Part shown: positions 45,927 to 55,914 of the stretch, piece after piece
Layout of the letters: each line of letters begins with the position of its first letter
Position numbering within the stretch: position 1 is the first letter of the stretch
Assembly: GCF_000344615.1 (NCBI RefSeq)
Contig: NZ_KB467824.1
Location: 1,080,592 to 1,144,591 of the forward strand
Length of the DNA: 64,000 nucleotides
Origin: Janthinobacterium sp. CG3
Lineage (GTDB): Bacteria > Pseudomonadota > Gammaproteobacteria > Burkholderiales > Burkholderiaceae_D
Direction: 5' to 3'
Program-made: the position numbers and the translations under genes
The notes under the pieces: model-generated
The model's input: the letters and a program-made list of their open reading frames with translations, nothing else
Database searches by the model: none
What the model was told of the DNA's origin: nothing

Positions 45927-47834
45927 ATGACAAGCATGAATTTCCCCTTCTCCGCCATCGTCGGGCAAGCGCAATTGCAGGCGGCCCTGCTGCTGTGCGC
46001 GGTGGACCCGAGCATGGGCGGCGTCCTGATCCGGGGCGACAAGGGCACCGCGAAAAGCACCGCCGCGCGCGCGCTGGCCGACGTGCTGCCGCGCATAGAG
46101 CGCGTCGCCGGCTGCGCCTTCAACTGCCCGGCCGGCGCGCCGTGCCAGCATTGTGAGGTGTGCGGCGAGGGCGGCGCCGAGCTGTCCACCGTGCCCTTCG
46201 TCACGCTGCCGCTGGGCGCGACCGAAGACCGCGTCATTGGCAGCCTGGACCTGGCGCGCGCGCTGCAAGGCGGCCAACGCGCCTTCCAGCCCGGCCTGCT
46301 GGCCGCCGCCCACCGCGGCGTGCTCTATATAGACGAGGTCAACCTGCTGGCCGACCACCTGGTCGACGTGCTGCTCGACGTCGCCGCGATGGGCGTCAAC
46401 TCGGTGCAGCGCGAAGGCTTGTCGATCCAGCATCCGGCGCGCTTCACCCTGGTCGGCACGATGAACCTGGAAGAGGGCGACCTGCGCCCGCAGCTACTGG
46501 ACCGTTTCGGCCTGATGGTGGAGGTGACGGCGCCGCGTGACAAGAAGGTGCGCTCCGAGGTGGTGCGCCGGCGCATCGCCTACGAAGCCGACCCGGCCGG
46601 CTACAGCGCCACCTGGGAATTGCAGCAGCAGGCGCTGCACCGCCAGCTCGCCACCGCCCAGCGCCTGCTGCCGGACGTGGTGTTGGACGACGCCATGCTC
46701 GACCTGATCAGCCACCTGTGCTGCGAATTCGAGGTGGCGAGCCTGCGCGCCGACATCGTCATGCACAAAGCCTCGCGCGCACTGGCGGCGCTGGACGGCC
46801 GTTTGCAAGTCACGCCGGCCGACTTGCGCAGCGCCGCCGAACTGGTGCTGCCGCACCGGCGCCGCCGTAAACCGTTCGAACAGCCCGGGCTGGACCGTGA
46901 ACGCTTGGACGAATTGATGCAGCAGGCCGCGCAGCCGCCGCAGCCGGAGGACGGCTGCGAGCAGCAAAACCCGGAGCAGCAGCAAAACGAGCAAGGCGAA
47001 TCCGAACAACAGAATGACGAGCAGGTGTTCGCCGCCGCGGCCGCCAATGGCGCCGCGCCGCGTATCGTGGTCGATTCCAGCGCCGCCCGTGCCAGCATGG
47101 GCCGCCGCAGCGAAGCGCTGAACGCGCCGCGCGGACGCGTGGTGCGTGCGGTACCCGACGACAATCCGAGCAGCCTCGCCATCGGCGCAACGCTGCGCAG
47201 CGCCGCCTTGCGCGACCCCGGCAATTTGCAGGTGACGCAGGCCGATCTGCACCAGCAAGTCCGCGTCGGTAAAAGCGCCAACCTGATCCTGTTTGTGGTA
47301 GACGCCTCAGGCTCCATGGCGGCGCAGCGGCGCATGGAAGCGGTCAAGGGCGCCGTGCTGACGCTGTTGACCGACGCCTACCAGCGGCGCGACGAAGTGG
47401 CCGTCATTTCCTTCCGCGGCCAGGCGGCGCAGGTGCTGCTGGCGCCGACCCGCAGCGTCGACCGTGCCGAACAAGGCTTGGGCGAGCTGCCCACCGGCGG
47501 GCGCACGCCGCTGCCGCACGCGCTGCAACTGGCGCTGGAAACGCTGGAGCGCGCCGCCGGCAACGCGCCGCCGCTACTGGTGCTGCTCACCGACGGCAAG
47601 GCCAACGTCGCCCTCAGCGAAGGCGGCGACCCGTGGCGCGAATCGCTGGCGATGGCCGAGCTGCTGGCCGAACGCGGCGTTCCCGCGCTGGTGCTCGACA
47701 CCGAAAGCGGCTACCTGCGGCTGGGCCGCGCCGCGCAACTGGCGCACACCCTGGGCGCGGAATGCCTGACGCTGGAGCAGTTGTCGGCCGACAGCCTGGC
47801 GTTGACGATACGCGCGCGGATGGGTGCCGCATGA
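45927..47834 (+). CDS. ChlI/ChlD-like AAA-VWA chelatase subunit (partner of CobN)
   Basis: Encodes 635 residues. The N-terminal AAA+ domain has Walker A GDKGTAKS (37-44) with a five-cysteine cluster shortly after (C63, C67, C73, C76, C79), and Walker B LYIDEVN. A Gln/Glu-rich linker (about 340-375) leads to a VWA domain with MIDAS DASGSM (459-464) and LLLVLLTDGKAN. This is the magnesium-chelatase-like I-D fusion that often replaces CobS-CobT beside CobN. ATG 45927 lies one base after the cobN stop region; ATG 45936 (MNFPFSAIVGQ) is another candidate. Confidence 0.9.
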   Translation: MTSMNFPFSAIVGQAQLQAALLLCAVDPSMGGVLIRGDKGTAKSTAARALADVLPRIERVAGCAFNCPAGAPCQHCEVCGEGGAELSTVPFVTLPLGATEDRVIGSLDLARALQGGQRAFQPGLLAAAHRGVLYIDEVNLLADHLVDVLLDVAAMGVNSVQREGLSIQHPARFTLVGTMNLEEGDLRPQLLDRFGLMVEVTAPRDKKVRSEVVRRRIAYEADPAGYSATWELQQQALHRQLATAQRLLPDVVLDDAMLDLISHLCCEFEVASLRADIVMHKASRALAALDGRLQVTPADLRSAAELVLPHRRRRKPFEQPGLDRERLDELMQQAAQPPQPEDGCEQQNPEQQQNEQGESEQQNDEQVFAAAAANGAAPRIVVDSSAARASMGRRSEALNAPRGRVVRAVPDDNPSSLAIGATLRSAALRDPGNLQVTQADLHQQVRVGKSANLILFVVDASGSMAAQRRMEAVKGAVLTLLTDAYQRRDEVAVISFRGQAAQVLLAPTRSVDRAEQGLGELPTGGRTPLPHALQLALETLERAAGNAPPLLVLLTDGKANVALSEGGDPWRESLAMAELLAERGVPALVLDTESGYLRLGRAAQLAHTLGAECLTLEQLSADSLALTIRARMGAA

Positions 47835-48556
47835 CGCCCGGTAAAGTATATTTGATCGGCGCCGGACCCGGCGACGTCGAACTGATGACATTGAAAGCGG
47901 TGCGCCTGCTGGGCGAAGCCGACGTGGTGCTGCTCGACGACCTGGTCAACCGCGACGTGCTGCGCTTTATCGCGCCGCATGCGCGCGTGGTCGAAGTGGG
48001 CAAGCGCGGCGGCCGCCATTCGGCGACGCAGCAGGCCATCCACGAGCAGCTGCTGGAGCACGCGCTGGCCGGCAGCGTCGTCGCGCGCTTGAAGGGCGGC
48101 GATCCGTTCGTGTTCGGCCGCGGCGGCGAGGAAATGCAGTGCCTGCAAGCGGCCGGCATTGAAGTCGAAGTGGTCAGCGGCGTGACCTCCGGCGTGGCCG
48201 CCCCGGCCGCGGTCGGCATTCCGCTGACGCACCGCGACCACGCCCGCAGCGTGACGTTTTTGACCGGGCACGGTTGCAACGACGACCCGACCAACTGGGC
48301 GGGCCTGGTGGCCGCCGGCGGGACGCTGGTAATCTATATGGGCATCGCCAATTTGCCGCAGATCGTCGCAAGCCTGCTGGCCGCCGGCATGCCGGCTACC
48401 CGGCCGGCGGCGGTGATCCAGCACGGCACCTTGCCGCAGCAGCGCAGCGTGGCGGCGCCGCTGGCCGAACTGGCCGCCGTGGTGGAGGCGCAAGGCATTG
48501 GCAGCCCGGCTATCGTCATCGTCGGCGACGTCGTCGGCGTGGCGAAGTTGGTTTAG
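47831..48556 (+). CDS. cobA: Uroporphyrinogen-III C-methyltransferase CobA
   Basis: Encodes 241 residues. It converts uroporphyrinogen III to precorrin-2 using two SAM, the entry to both siroheme and cobalamin. Motifs: VYLIGAGPGDVELMTLKAVRLL (start), DLVNRDVL, VGKRGGRHSATQQAI and RLKGGDPFVFGRGGEE, all diagnostic of CobA/CysG C-terminal domains. The CysG Fe-chelatase/dehydrogenase domain is not fused. ATG 47831 overlaps the previous stop as ATGA. A 48-base gap follows, the longest between core B12 genes. Confidence 0.93.
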   Translation: MTPGKVYLIGAGPGDVELMTLKAVRLLGEADVVLLDDLVNRDVLRFIAPHARVVEVGKRGGRHSATQQAIHEQLLEHALAGSVVARLKGGDPFVFGRGGEEMQCLQAAGIEVEVVSGVTSGVAAPAAVGIPLTHRDHARSVTFLTGHGCNDDPTNWAGLVAAGGTLVIYMGIANLPQIVASLLAAGMPATRPAAVIQHGTLPQQRSVAAPLAELAAVVEAQGIGSPAIVIVGDVVGVAKLV

Positions 48557-48604
48557 CATGCCCGCCGTTGGTTTTAATTACGACATTCTTTAGGAGCAGT
48601 TTGT

Positions 48605-49309
48605 ATGATCATTTGTATCGGCGCAGGGCCGGGTGACATTGGATATTTGACGCAGCGTGGCGCGGACTTGATCCGCAACGCCGACGTCGTCGCCGGCTTC
48701 GAGGCCGTGCTGAACGTGGTGCGCAGCCTGATCCCGGCCGAGGCCCAGGTGATCACGATGGGTTACCGCGACCAGGTCGCCAAGCTGGACGAGTGCGCCA
48801 TCGAACACCACGCCGGCAAAAAATGCGTGGTCGTCTTCATGGGCGACATCCATTTCAGCGGCTTCCAATACCTGGAGCGGGTCGAGCGCGCCGTCGGCCA
48901 TCCGGTCGAATCGCTACCGGGCATCTCGTCGGCGCAGATCCTGGCCTCGCGCGCCAAGGTCTGTTTCGACGAAACCACCTTCATCACTTTCCACCGCCGC
49001 GGCGACTTGAGCCCGTTCAAGCGCCACCTGGTGCACGTGCTGCAAGACCAGCGCAACGCCATCGTCATTCCGTGCCCTTGGGACGAGGCGCGCTCCTTCA
49101 TGCCCTGGCACATCGCCGCCTATCTGATGGAGCAGAACATCTCGCCCGAGCATCCGACCGAGGTGTGGGAAAACCTGACCCGTGGCGAGGCCGAATGGCA
49201 CGGCACACTGGCCGAATGCGCCGAACACAAATGCTCGGACATGAGCATCATGCTGATCCGCACGCTGGACCCGATGGCCAGCCAGATCGAAGCGCCGGAG
49301 CAGAAATGA
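48605..49309 (+). CDS. cbiE: Cobalt-precorrin-7 C5-methyltransferase CbiE
   Basis: Encodes 234 residues of a tetrapyrrole methylase with [22 protein letters not shown] at the start, [16 protein letters not shown] and [14 protein letters not shown], matching CbiE. The C15-methyltransferase CbiT, often fused (CobL) or adjacent, is absent from this protein and from the window. ATG 48605 follows AGGAG at 48592-48596. The stop overlaps the next start (ATGA). Confidence 0.82.
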   Translation: MIICIGAGPGDIGYLTQRGADLIRNADVVAGFEAVLNVVRSLIPAEAQVITMGYRDQVAKLDECAIEHHAGKKCVVVFMGDIHFSGFQYLERVERAVGHPVESLPGISSAQILASRAKVCFDETTFITFHRRGDLSPFKRHLVHVLQDQRNAIVIPCPWDEARSFMPWHIAAYLMEQNISPEHPTEVWENLTRGEAEWHGTLAECAEHKCSDMSIMLIRTLDPMASQIEAPEQK

Positions 49310-50874
49310 CGCAGGCCGACAAACTGGGCATCGTCGTGGCCGGCCACGGCAGCCGCGACCCCGACGCCGTGCGCGAATTCGAGGCGCTGGTCGAGCTGGT
49401 GCGGGCGCGCGCGCCGAACGACGTCGTCACCCACGGCTACCTGGAATTCTCCAGCCCGACCATCGCCGAGGCGGTGACGGCCAACCTGGCCGCCGGTTCG
49501 CGCCAGTTGGCGGTGGTGCCGGGCGTGCTGCTGGCCGCCCGCCACGCCAAGAACGACATGCCGGCCGAGGTGCAGGCGATGGCGCGCGACTACCCGGACA
49601 TCGATTTCCACTTCGGCGCGCCGTTGAACCTGCACCCGAAACTGCTGCAACTGGCGCAGCAACGCATCGTCGAGGCGGAGGCGACTTCGCCCGCCACCGT
49701 GCGCCGCGGCGACACCTGCCTGGTGCTGGTCGGACGCGGCACCACCGACCCCGACGCCAACGGCGACGTGTCGAAGATGGCGCGCATGCTGGAAGAGGGC
49801 ATGGGCTTCGGCGCCGCCTACGTCTGCTATTCCGGCACCGCCACGCCGCTGGTGGCCGACGGCCTGCGCGCCGCCGCCCGCATGGGTTACGCGCGCCTGG
49901 TGGTGCTGCCGTTCTTCCTGTTCGACGGCGTGCTGGTCAAGCGCATCTACGCCGCCGCCGACGACCTGCGCGAGCGCGAGCCGGGCATCGAAGTGCTGAA
50001 GGCCGGCTACTTCGGCGCCCACCCGCACGTCGCCGACGTCATGATCGAACGCGCGCGCGAAGCCGTGGAAGGCCGCGCCGCGATGAACTGCTCGCTGTGC
50101 AAATACCGCGTGCAGATCGTCGGCTTCGAGCAGCAGGTCGGCGAGCCGCAGCGCGCCCACCACATGGCGGTGCGCGGCCTGCTGGCCAAGGAAGGCGCCG
50201 AGACGGCGCCGGCCAAGCCGGAATTCGCGCCCTACGAGCCGCATCCGATCGAGGCCGAGAGCTTCCGCATCATCGCCGACGGGCGCGACTGGAGCGCCTT
50301 CCCGGCGGCGCATTTGACGGTGCTGCAGCGGCTGGTACACACCAGCGGCGACTTCGACGCCGTCAACGATATGTACTTCTCGCCGGGCGCCATCGAAAGC
50401 GGCATCCGCGCGCTGCTGCGCTGCAAACGCGTGCTGACCGACGTGACGATGGTGCAGACCGGCCTGAAACGGGCCTTGCTGGAGCAGCTCGGCATCGACA
50501 CCTGGTGCGGCGTGCACGACCGCGAAACGCACCTGATGTCGGAACAGTACGGCATCACCCGCTCGGCCGCCGGCATCCGCCGCGGCTGGGAAAAATTCGG
50601 CAACGACGTCGTCGTGTCGATCGGCGACGCGCCCACCGCCATCGCCGAGGCGGTGCGGCTAATCCGCGACCACGGCTGGCGCCCGCAACTGGTGATCGGC
50701 CTGCCGGTCGGCTTCGTCGGCACGCGCGAAACCAAGGAGGAATTGCGGCGCTGCCTGCAAGTGCCGCGCATTACCAACAGCGGAACGCGCGGCGGTTCGC
50801 CGTGGGCGGCCAGCGTGGTCAACGGCATGATGATCGACGCGCTGAACCAGCTCGCCGGGTATGAGCCTGGCTGA
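49306..50874 (+). CDS. cbiXC: CbiX-CbiC fusion: cobalt chelatase and precorrin-8 methylmutase
   Basis: Encodes 522 residues. Residues 1 to about 300 match CbiX, the ATP-independent cobaltochelatase for sirohydrochlorin: [18 protein letters not shown] with the active His, [28 protein letters not shown] and a C-terminal [15 protein letters not shown]. Residues about 310-522 match CbiC/CobH, which moves the C11 methyl to C12: [10 protein letters not shown] with the catalytic His, [11 protein letters not shown] and [20 protein letters not shown]. It couples an early and a late step in one chain. The stop overlaps cbiD by 14 bases. ATG 49306 overlaps the cbiE stop. Confidence 0.92.
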   Translation: MTQADKLGIVVAGHGSRDPDAVREFEALVELVRARAPNDVVTHGYLEFSSPTIAEAVTANLAAGSRQLAVVPGVLLAARHAKNDMPAEVQAMARDYPDIDFHFGAPLNLHPKLLQLAQQRIVEAEATSPATVRRGDTCLVLVGRGTTDPDANGDVSKMARMLEEGMGFGAAYVCYSGTATPLVADGLRAAARMGYARLVVLPFFLFDGVLVKRIYAAADDLREREPGIEVLKAGYFGAHPHVADVMIERAREAVEGRAAMNCSLCKYRVQIVGFEQQVGEPQRAHHMAVRGLLAKEGAETAPAKPEFAPYEPHPIEAESFRIIADGRDWSAFPAAHLTVLQRLVHTSGDFDAVNDMYFSPGAIESGIRALLRCKRVLTDVTMVQTGLKRALLEQLGIDTWCGVHDRETHLMSEQYGITRSAAGIRRGWEKFGNDVVVSIGDAPTAIAEAVRLIRDHGWRPQLVIGLPVGFVGTRETKEELRRCLQVPRITNSGTRGGSPWAASVVNGMMIDALNQLAGYEPG

Positions 50875-52009
50875 ACGCAGCGAGTATGACCTGGCGGTGC
50901 TGGCCCTGAACGGCCTGCGCCGCGGCCGCACCACGGGCAGTTGCGCGACGGCGGCGGTGAAGGCGGCGTTGAACTTGCTGCTGTCGGGCGAGCGCAGCGA
51001 CACCGTCAAGGTCAGCCTGCCGGACGGCGTGCACTACCTGGTGGTGCCGATCCAGATGGTGGATTTTTTAAGCGAAGGCGTGGTCCGGGCCGAAGTCTTG
51101 AAGGACGGCGGCGACGACCCCGACAATACCCACGGCGCGACGATTTTCGCCGAGGTGCGCCGCAGCGACGCGGGCGAGGTGCGTTTTTTCGCCGGCCGCG
51201 GCGTCGGCACGGCGACCCAGCCTGGCCTGCGCGTGGCCGTCGGCGAGCCGGCTATCAACCCGGTGCCGCGGCAGATGATGCGCATGGCGGTGGCCGAGGT
51301 GCTGGACGAGGCGCTGGCCGGGCAGCTCGACGCCGGCTTCGACCTGACCATCGGTTGCGAGGACGGCGAGGCGATCGCGCGCAAGACCTTCAACCCGCGC
51401 CTGGGCATCCTCGGCGGCATTTCGATCCTCGGCACCTCGGGCATCGTCGAGCCGATGTCGATGGCCACCTGGATCGCGTCGATTGAAGTGTACGTGCGGG
51501 TGGCGCTGGGCGGCGGCGCGCAAAGCGTGGCGTATTTGCCCGGTAAAATCGGACGGGACTACGCCCGCGACGTGCTGGGCCTGCCCGAAAAACGCAGCGT
51601 GCAGATCGCGAACTTCCTGGGCGACTCGCTCGACTTCACGCAAAAGGCGCTGCAGGAGGAGGGCCGCACGCTGGACGTGCTGTGGCTGGCGGGGCACCCG
51701 GGCAAGCTGGCGAAGGTGCTGGACGGCTGGTGGGATACGCATTCGAGCAAGAGCAATATGGCGATGGCCGGAGTGGCGCGGGTGGCGGCTGAAATGGGCT
51801 ACGCGGCGCCCCTGGTGCAAGAGATAGAAAACGCAAACACAGTGGAAGCGGCAATGGAAATATTAAGAAGTGAACCCGGTGCGCAGGCATTTTGGATCGA
51901 GATCGAGCGGCGCATCGGCGCGCTCGCGCACGCCCGCGTGCCGTCGGTGAAGCGCCTGGAAGTGCGTCTGTTCGACCTGGCCGGCAATTCGCTGGGAGCG
52001 TCGGCATGA
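50861..52009 (+). CDS. cbiD: Cobalt-precorrin-5B C1-methyltransferase CbiD
   Basis: Encodes 382 residues. CbiD methylates C1 in the early-cobalt (anaerobic) pathway, and its presence is a marker of that route. [18 protein letters not shown] near the start, [26 protein letters not shown] and [20 protein letters not shown] are typical. Codon use becomes more A-rich in a short segment near 51830-51880. It starts inside the end of the CbiXC gene and overlaps the next gene by four bases. Confidence 0.93.
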   Translation: MSLAERSEYDLAVLALNGLRRGRTTGSCATAAVKAALNLLLSGERSDTVKVSLPDGVHYLVVPIQMVDFLSEGVVRAEVLKDGGDDPDNTHGATIFAEVRRSDAGEVRFFAGRGVGTATQPGLRVAVGEPAINPVPRQMMRMAVAEVLDEALAGQLDAGFDLTIGCEDGEAIARKTFNPRLGILGGISILGTSGIVEPMSMATWIASIEVYVRVALGGGAQSVAYLPGKIGRDYARDVLGLPEKRSVQIANFLGDSLDFTQKALQEEGRTLDVLWLAGHPGKLAKVLDGWWDTHSSKSNMAMAGVARVAAEMGYAAPLVQEIENANTVEAAMEILRSEPGAQAFWIEIERRIGALAHARVPSVKRLEVRLFDLAGNSLGASA

Positions 52010-52761
52010 GCGCAGGGTTGAACACCTCAGTGGACACGCAACTGGGCACGCTGTGGGGCATCGGCGTCGGCCCGGGTCCGGCCGGCTACCTGCCGCTGGC
52101 GGCGCTGGAGGCGCTGCGCCAGGCCGACCTGATCTACGCGCCGCGCGCGCGCGGCGTCAACGCCTCGGTGGCGCTGCAATGCCTGGCCGGCATCGACCTC
52201 GACCCGGCCAAGCTGCGCGACATTGAATTCAATATGGACCCGGACCGTTCGGTGCTCAGCGAGCACTACGCGCAACTGGCCGACGGCATCGCCGCACAGT
52301 TGCGCGCCGGCCGCAACGTCGCCTACCTGACCATCGGCGACTCGCTGACCTACTCGACCTACGGCTACGTATTGGCGGCGCTGCGCGAACGGCTGCCCGG
52401 CCTGCCGCTGCGCACCTTCCCCGGTATCACCAGCTACGCCTCGGCGGCGGCGGCGCTCAGCTGGCCGCTGGGCGAGGGCAAGGAACGCGTGCTCATTTTG
52501 CCGTGCCCGGAAACCCCGGAGGAGCTGCGGCGCGACATTGAAACCCACGACATCGTGGTGCTGATGAAGGTCGGCACGCGCCTGGGTTGGGTGCTCGACC
52601 TGCTGCGCGAGATGGGCATCGCCGAACACTGCGCCTTCGCGCGCCGCATCGGCCTGCCCGGCGAAATGCTGGCCAACGGCGTCGGCGGGCTGGTTGCCGA
52701 CGAGGCGATGGGCTACCTGGCCACCATGCTGGTGCGCCGCAATCCACGAGAAGAAAGATAG
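52006..52761 (+). CDS. cbiL: Precorrin-2/cobalt-precorrin-2 C20-methyltransferase CbiL
   Basis: Encodes 251 residues of a tetrapyrrole methylase: GTLWGIGVGPGPAGYLPLAALEAL, VAYLTIGDSLTYSTYGYVL and TFPGITSYASAAAALSWPL match the C20 methylase (CbiL/CobI). ATG 52006 overlaps the cbiD stop (ATGA). In a cluster with CbiX, CbiD and CbiG the substrate is more likely cobalt-factor II than precorrin-2. Confidence 0.9.
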   Translation: MSAGLNTSVDTQLGTLWGIGVGPGPAGYLPLAALEALRQADLIYAPRARGVNASVALQCLAGIDLDPAKLRDIEFNMDPDRSVLSEHYAQLADGIAAQLRAGRNVAYLTIGDSLTYSTYGYVLAALRERLPGLPLRTFPGITSYASAAAALSWPLGEGKERVLILPCPETPEELRRDIETHDIVVLMKVGTRLGWVLDLLREMGIAEHCAFARRIGLPGEMLANGVGGLVADEAMGYLATMLVRRNPREER

Positions 52762-52763
52762 AC

Positions 52764-53594
52764 ATGAAGGTATATTTCATTGGCGCCGGCCCCGGCGCGG
52801 CCGACCTGATCACCCTGCGCGGCGCGCGCCTGCTGGGCAGCGTCGACATCGTGCTGTACGCCGGTTCGCTGGTGCCGACCGACATGCTGCAGCACTGCCG
52901 GCCGGACGCCGAGTTGATCGACACCGCCCAGCTCGACCTGGAACAGCAGCAGGCTTGCTACGTGCGCGCGCAGGCCGCCGGCAAGGACGTGGCGCGGCTG
53001 CACTCGGGCGACCCGGCGATTTATGGCGCCACGGCCGAGCAGATGCGCCGCCTCGACGCCCTCGGCATCGAGTACGACGTCGTGCCGGGCGTGTCCTCGT
53101 TCACGGCCGCCGCCGCCGCGATCCAGACCGAGCTGACCAAGCCGGAAGTGTCGCAAACGGTGATTTTGACGCGCGTTTCCGGGCGCGCCTCGGCGGTGCC
53201 GGAACTCGAATCGATCGCCAAGCTGGCCGAACACCGCGCCACCATGTGCATTTTCCTGTCCGGCCCGCACCTGAAGAAAATCGTCGCCGACCTGTCGCTG
53301 CACTATCCGCAGGAGACGCCGGTGAACCTGGTCTACCGCGCCAGCTGGCCGGAACAGAAAATCTACCAGGGCACGCTGGGCACGGTGCTCAAGGATACCA
53401 AGCGCGGCGCCTGGAACCTGACCACGATGATGCTGGTCGGCGCCGCCCTCGACAAGAACGTCGCCGCCGAGTCCAGCCTGTACTCGAAGGACTTCACGCA
53501 CCTGTTCCGCGTGGTGAAGAAGACCAAGGGCAAAGCCAAGGCCAAGCTTGACGCCGACGTTGAAACCGTGGACGTGACCGAGGCCGCCGCGTGA
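52764..53594 (+). CDS. cbiF: Cobalt-precorrin-4 C11-methyltransferase CbiF
   Basis: Encodes 276 residues: VYFIGAGPGAADLITLRGARLL, VLYAGSLVPTDML, ARLHSGDPAIYGATAEQMRRLD and VVPGVSSFTAAAAAIQTELT are the C11-methylase signatures (CbiF/CobM). A Lys-rich tail (KKTKGKAKAKLDADVE) extends the C-terminus compared with most relatives. ATG 52764 lies three bases after the cbiL stop. Confidence 0.92.
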   Translation: MKVYFIGAGPGAADLITLRGARLLGSVDIVLYAGSLVPTDMLQHCRPDAELIDTAQLDLEQQQACYVRAQAAGKDVARLHSGDPAIYGATAEQMRRLDALGIEYDVVPGVSSFTAAAAAIQTELTKPEVSQTVILTRVSGRASAVPELESIAKLAEHRATMCIFLSGPHLKKIVADLSLHYPQETPVNLVYRASWPEQKIYQGTLGTVLKDTKRGAWNLTTMMLVGAALDKNVAAESSLYSKDFTHLFRVVKKTKGKAKAKLDADVETVDVTEAAA

Positions 53595-54358
53595 GCGACG
53601 CCGCCCTAGGCATCTGGCTGGTGCGCGCCGAAGGCGAGGCGCTGGCCGCCGTGCTGCGGGCGCGCCTGGGCGCCGAGGTCTACCGGCCCTGGCTGAATCC
53701 GGGCGTGGCGCAGAAGGCGCAGTTCGGCGCCGCCTACCGCCAGCACGCCCAATGGGTGATGGTGGCGGCCAGCGGCATCGCCGTGCGCTTCCTCGACGGC
53801 CTGGCGCAGGACAAACACAGCGATCCGGCGCTGGTGGTACTGGACGAGGCGGGCCGTTTCGCCGTCTCGCTGCTGGCCGGCCACGAGGGCGGCGCCAACG
53901 AACTGGCCTACCGCGTGGCCGCGGTGGTCGGCGCGGTGCCGGTGGTGACGACGGCCACCGAGGCGCTAAAACCGCTGACCCTGGGCATCGGTTGCCGCAA
54001 GGGCGTGCCGGCCGAGCGGATAGAGGCGGCGGTGCTGCACGCGCTGGGCCAGCGCGGCCAACGCCAAATAGCCGAGGTGCGCGAAGTGGCCACCGTCGAT
54101 CTGAAGGCGAACGAGCCGGGCCTGCTGGAATTTTGCCGCAAGCACGGCCTGCCGCTGCGCGTGTTCGCCCGCGCCACGCTGGCGGCGCGGCCCTGGGTCA
54201 CCAAGGCGTCGGATTGGGTAATGCAAAACGTGGGGCTGGACGGCGTGTGCGAGCCGTGCGCCCTGGTGGCCAGCCCGCGCGGCGAGTTGCTGGTGCCGAA
54301 AACGAGTCTGGACGGCGTCGCCGTCGCAGTGGTTCAAGATAAATGGATGGAAATATGA
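53591..54358 (+). CDS. cbiG: Cobalt-precorrin-5A hydrolase CbiG
   Basis: Encodes 255 residues. CbiG opens the delta-lactone of cobalt-precorrin-5A and releases acetaldehyde, a step particular to the early-cobalt route. VMVAASGIAVRFL, DPALVVLDEAGRFAVSLLAGHEGGANELAYRVA and LGIGCRKGVPAERIEAAV are typical. The start is GTG 53591, overlapping the cbiF stop; the stop overlaps the next ATG. Length is shorter than some CbiGs that have an added N-terminal domain, but both the middle and C-terminal parts are present. Confidence 0.9.
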   Translation: MSDAALGIWLVRAEGEALAAVLRARLGAEVYRPWLNPGVAQKAQFGAAYRQHAQWVMVAASGIAVRFLDGLAQDKHSDPALVVLDEAGRFAVSLLAGHEGGANELAYRVAAVVGAVPVVTTATEALKPLTLGIGCRKGVPAERIEAAVLHALGQRGQRQIAEVREVATVDLKANEPGLLEFCRKHGLPLRVFARATLAARPWVTKASDWVMQNVGLDGVCEPCALVASPRGELLVPKTSLDGVAVAVVQDKWMEI

Positions 54359-55914
54359 GCGGTGTATTGAATTTGGTGTCGGTTGGACCTGGTTTTGGCG
54401 ATTTGATCGTGCCGCGCGCGGTTGCGGCCCTGCAAAGCAGCGACGTGATCGTCGCCTATGAACTGTATCTGCGCTGGATCGCGCCGCACATCGAGGGCAA
54501 GGAGATCCACACGCCGCCGCTGACGCAGGAGCGCGAACGCGCCTTGCTGGCGATCGAAAAGGCGCGCGGCGGCGCCAAGGTCTCGCTGATTTCCAGCGGC
54601 GACATCGGCATCTACGCGATGGCCGCGCTGGCCTACGAGGAAATGAGCGAGGACGACACCTATGAAGTGAACCTGGTGCCGGGGATTACGTCGGCGAACG
54701 CCTGCGCCTCGCTGCTCGGATCGCCGCTGTCGCACGACTTCGCCACGCTCAGCCTGTCCGACCTGCTGTGCCCGTGGGACTGGATCGAACACCGCGCCCG
54801 CCACATCGCCCAGGCCGACCTGGCCTGCGTGATGTACAACGTGCAAAGCGCCGGGCGCCAGCAGGGCGTCTACCGCGTGCTGCAACTGATGCTCGAATCG
54901 AAGGCCCCCCACACGCTGTGCGGCGTCGTCAAGAACGCCTACCGGCCCGGCCAGCAGGTGAGCATCCACCGCCTCGACGAACTGCCGTCGCTGCAGTTCG
55001 ACATGTTGACCACCATCGTCGTCGGCAACCGCTTCACCAAGCGCAAACGCGGCCAGATCTACACGCCGCGCGGTTACAACGACTGGTCCATGCCGGAAGG
55101 CGCGCCGTTGGCCGCGCCCGAGCGCGAGGCGCTGCCGGCCGACGGCGTCTGGGTCTTCTCCGGCACCAGCGACGGCAACGCGCTGGCGGCGCAACTGGCG
55201 GCGGGGCAGGGCAGCCCGGTGGTGGTGTCGGCGGCCACCGGCTACGGCGGCGAAGTGGCGTTGAAGGACTGCCCCGGCGCGACCATCTGGGCCGGCCGCC
55301 AGGGCATCGAAGCGCGCCGCCAGGCGCTGACGCAAAGCCGCGCCCGCGTGCTGGTCGACGCCACCCATCCGTACGCCACCAGCATGTCGGACCAGTTGAT
55401 CGGGTTGGCGCTGGAACTGGGCATCCCCTACCTGCGCTACGAGCGCGCCAGCGAGTTCGCGCCGGCCGACGGCGAACTGTGCGCCTCGGCCCAGCAGGCC
55501 GGCGAGCGCGCCATCGAACTCGGCCAGCGCATCTTCCTGGCGACCGGCTCGAAGGACCTGGCCACTTTCCTGACCTTGCCCGGCGCGGCCGACAAGCAGT
55601 GGTTCGTGCGCCTGACCGCCGAGCCGGAATTCATCCAGCGCGCGATTGCGCTGGGCGTGCCGCGCGACCGCATCTGCGCGATGCAGGGGCCGTTCTCGGC
55701 GGCCTTCAACACGGCGCTGTGGAGCGACTGGAAAATCGACTGCGTGGTGACGAAGGATTCCGGCGACGCCGGCGGCTACCGCGCCAAGGCGCAGGCGGCG
55801 CAGGCGCTGGGCATTCCAATGCTGGTGGTGGACCGTCCCAAGCTCGACTATCCGCAGTTGGCCACCAGTTTCGAGTCCGTGCTGGCGCAGCTGAAAGCCT
55901 GGAACATCGCATGA
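54355..55914 (+). CDS. cbiHJ: CbiH-CbiJ fusion: C17-methyltransferase and precorrin-6A reductase
   Basis: Encodes 519 residues. Residues 1 to about 245 are CbiH/CobJ, which contracts the ring while methylating C17: LVSVGPGFGDLIVPRAVAAL, SLISSGDIGIYAMAALAYE and VPGITSANACASLLGSPLSHDF. Residues about 262-519 are CbiJ/CobK, the reductase of (cobalt-)precorrin-6A: VWVFSGTSDGNALAAQLAA, ARVLVDATHPYATSMSDQ and VTKDSGDAGGYRAKAQAA. ATG 54355 overlaps the cbiG stop as ATGA; an in-frame ATG at 54343 is less likely. Methylase plus reductase fusions of this kind occur in several lineages. Confidence 0.92.
   Translation: MSGVLNLVSVGPGFGDLIVPRAVAALQSSDVIVAYELYLRWIAPHIEGKEIHTPPLTQERERALLAIEKARGGAKVSLISSGDIGIYAMAALAYEEMSEDDTYEVNLVPGITSANACASLLGSPLSHDFATLSLSDLLCPWDWIEHRARHIAQADLACVMYNVQSAGRQQGVYRVLQLMLESKAPHTLCGVVKNAYRPGQQVSIHRLDELPSLQFDMLTTIVVGNRFTKRKRGQIYTPRGYNDWSMPEGAPLAAPEREALPADGVWVFSGTSDGNALAAQLAAGQGSPVVVSAATGYGGEVALKDCPGATIWAGRQGIEARRQALTQSRARVLVDATHPYATSMSDQLIGLALELGIPYLRYERASEFAPADGELCASAQQAGERAIELGQRIFLATGSKDLATFLTLPGAADKQWFVRLTAEPEFIQRAIALGVPRDRICAMQGPFSAAFNTALWSDWKIDCVVTKDSGDAGGYRAKAQAAQALGIPMLVVDRPKLDYPQLATSFESVLAQLKAWNIA

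Noticed and set aside
42167..46237. Very long open frame on the - strand opposite cobN
   Set aside because: It is Arg/His/Gln-rich with no recognisable domain and mirrors the codon bias of cobN. GC-rich DNA gives such shadows; cobN has clear family motifs.
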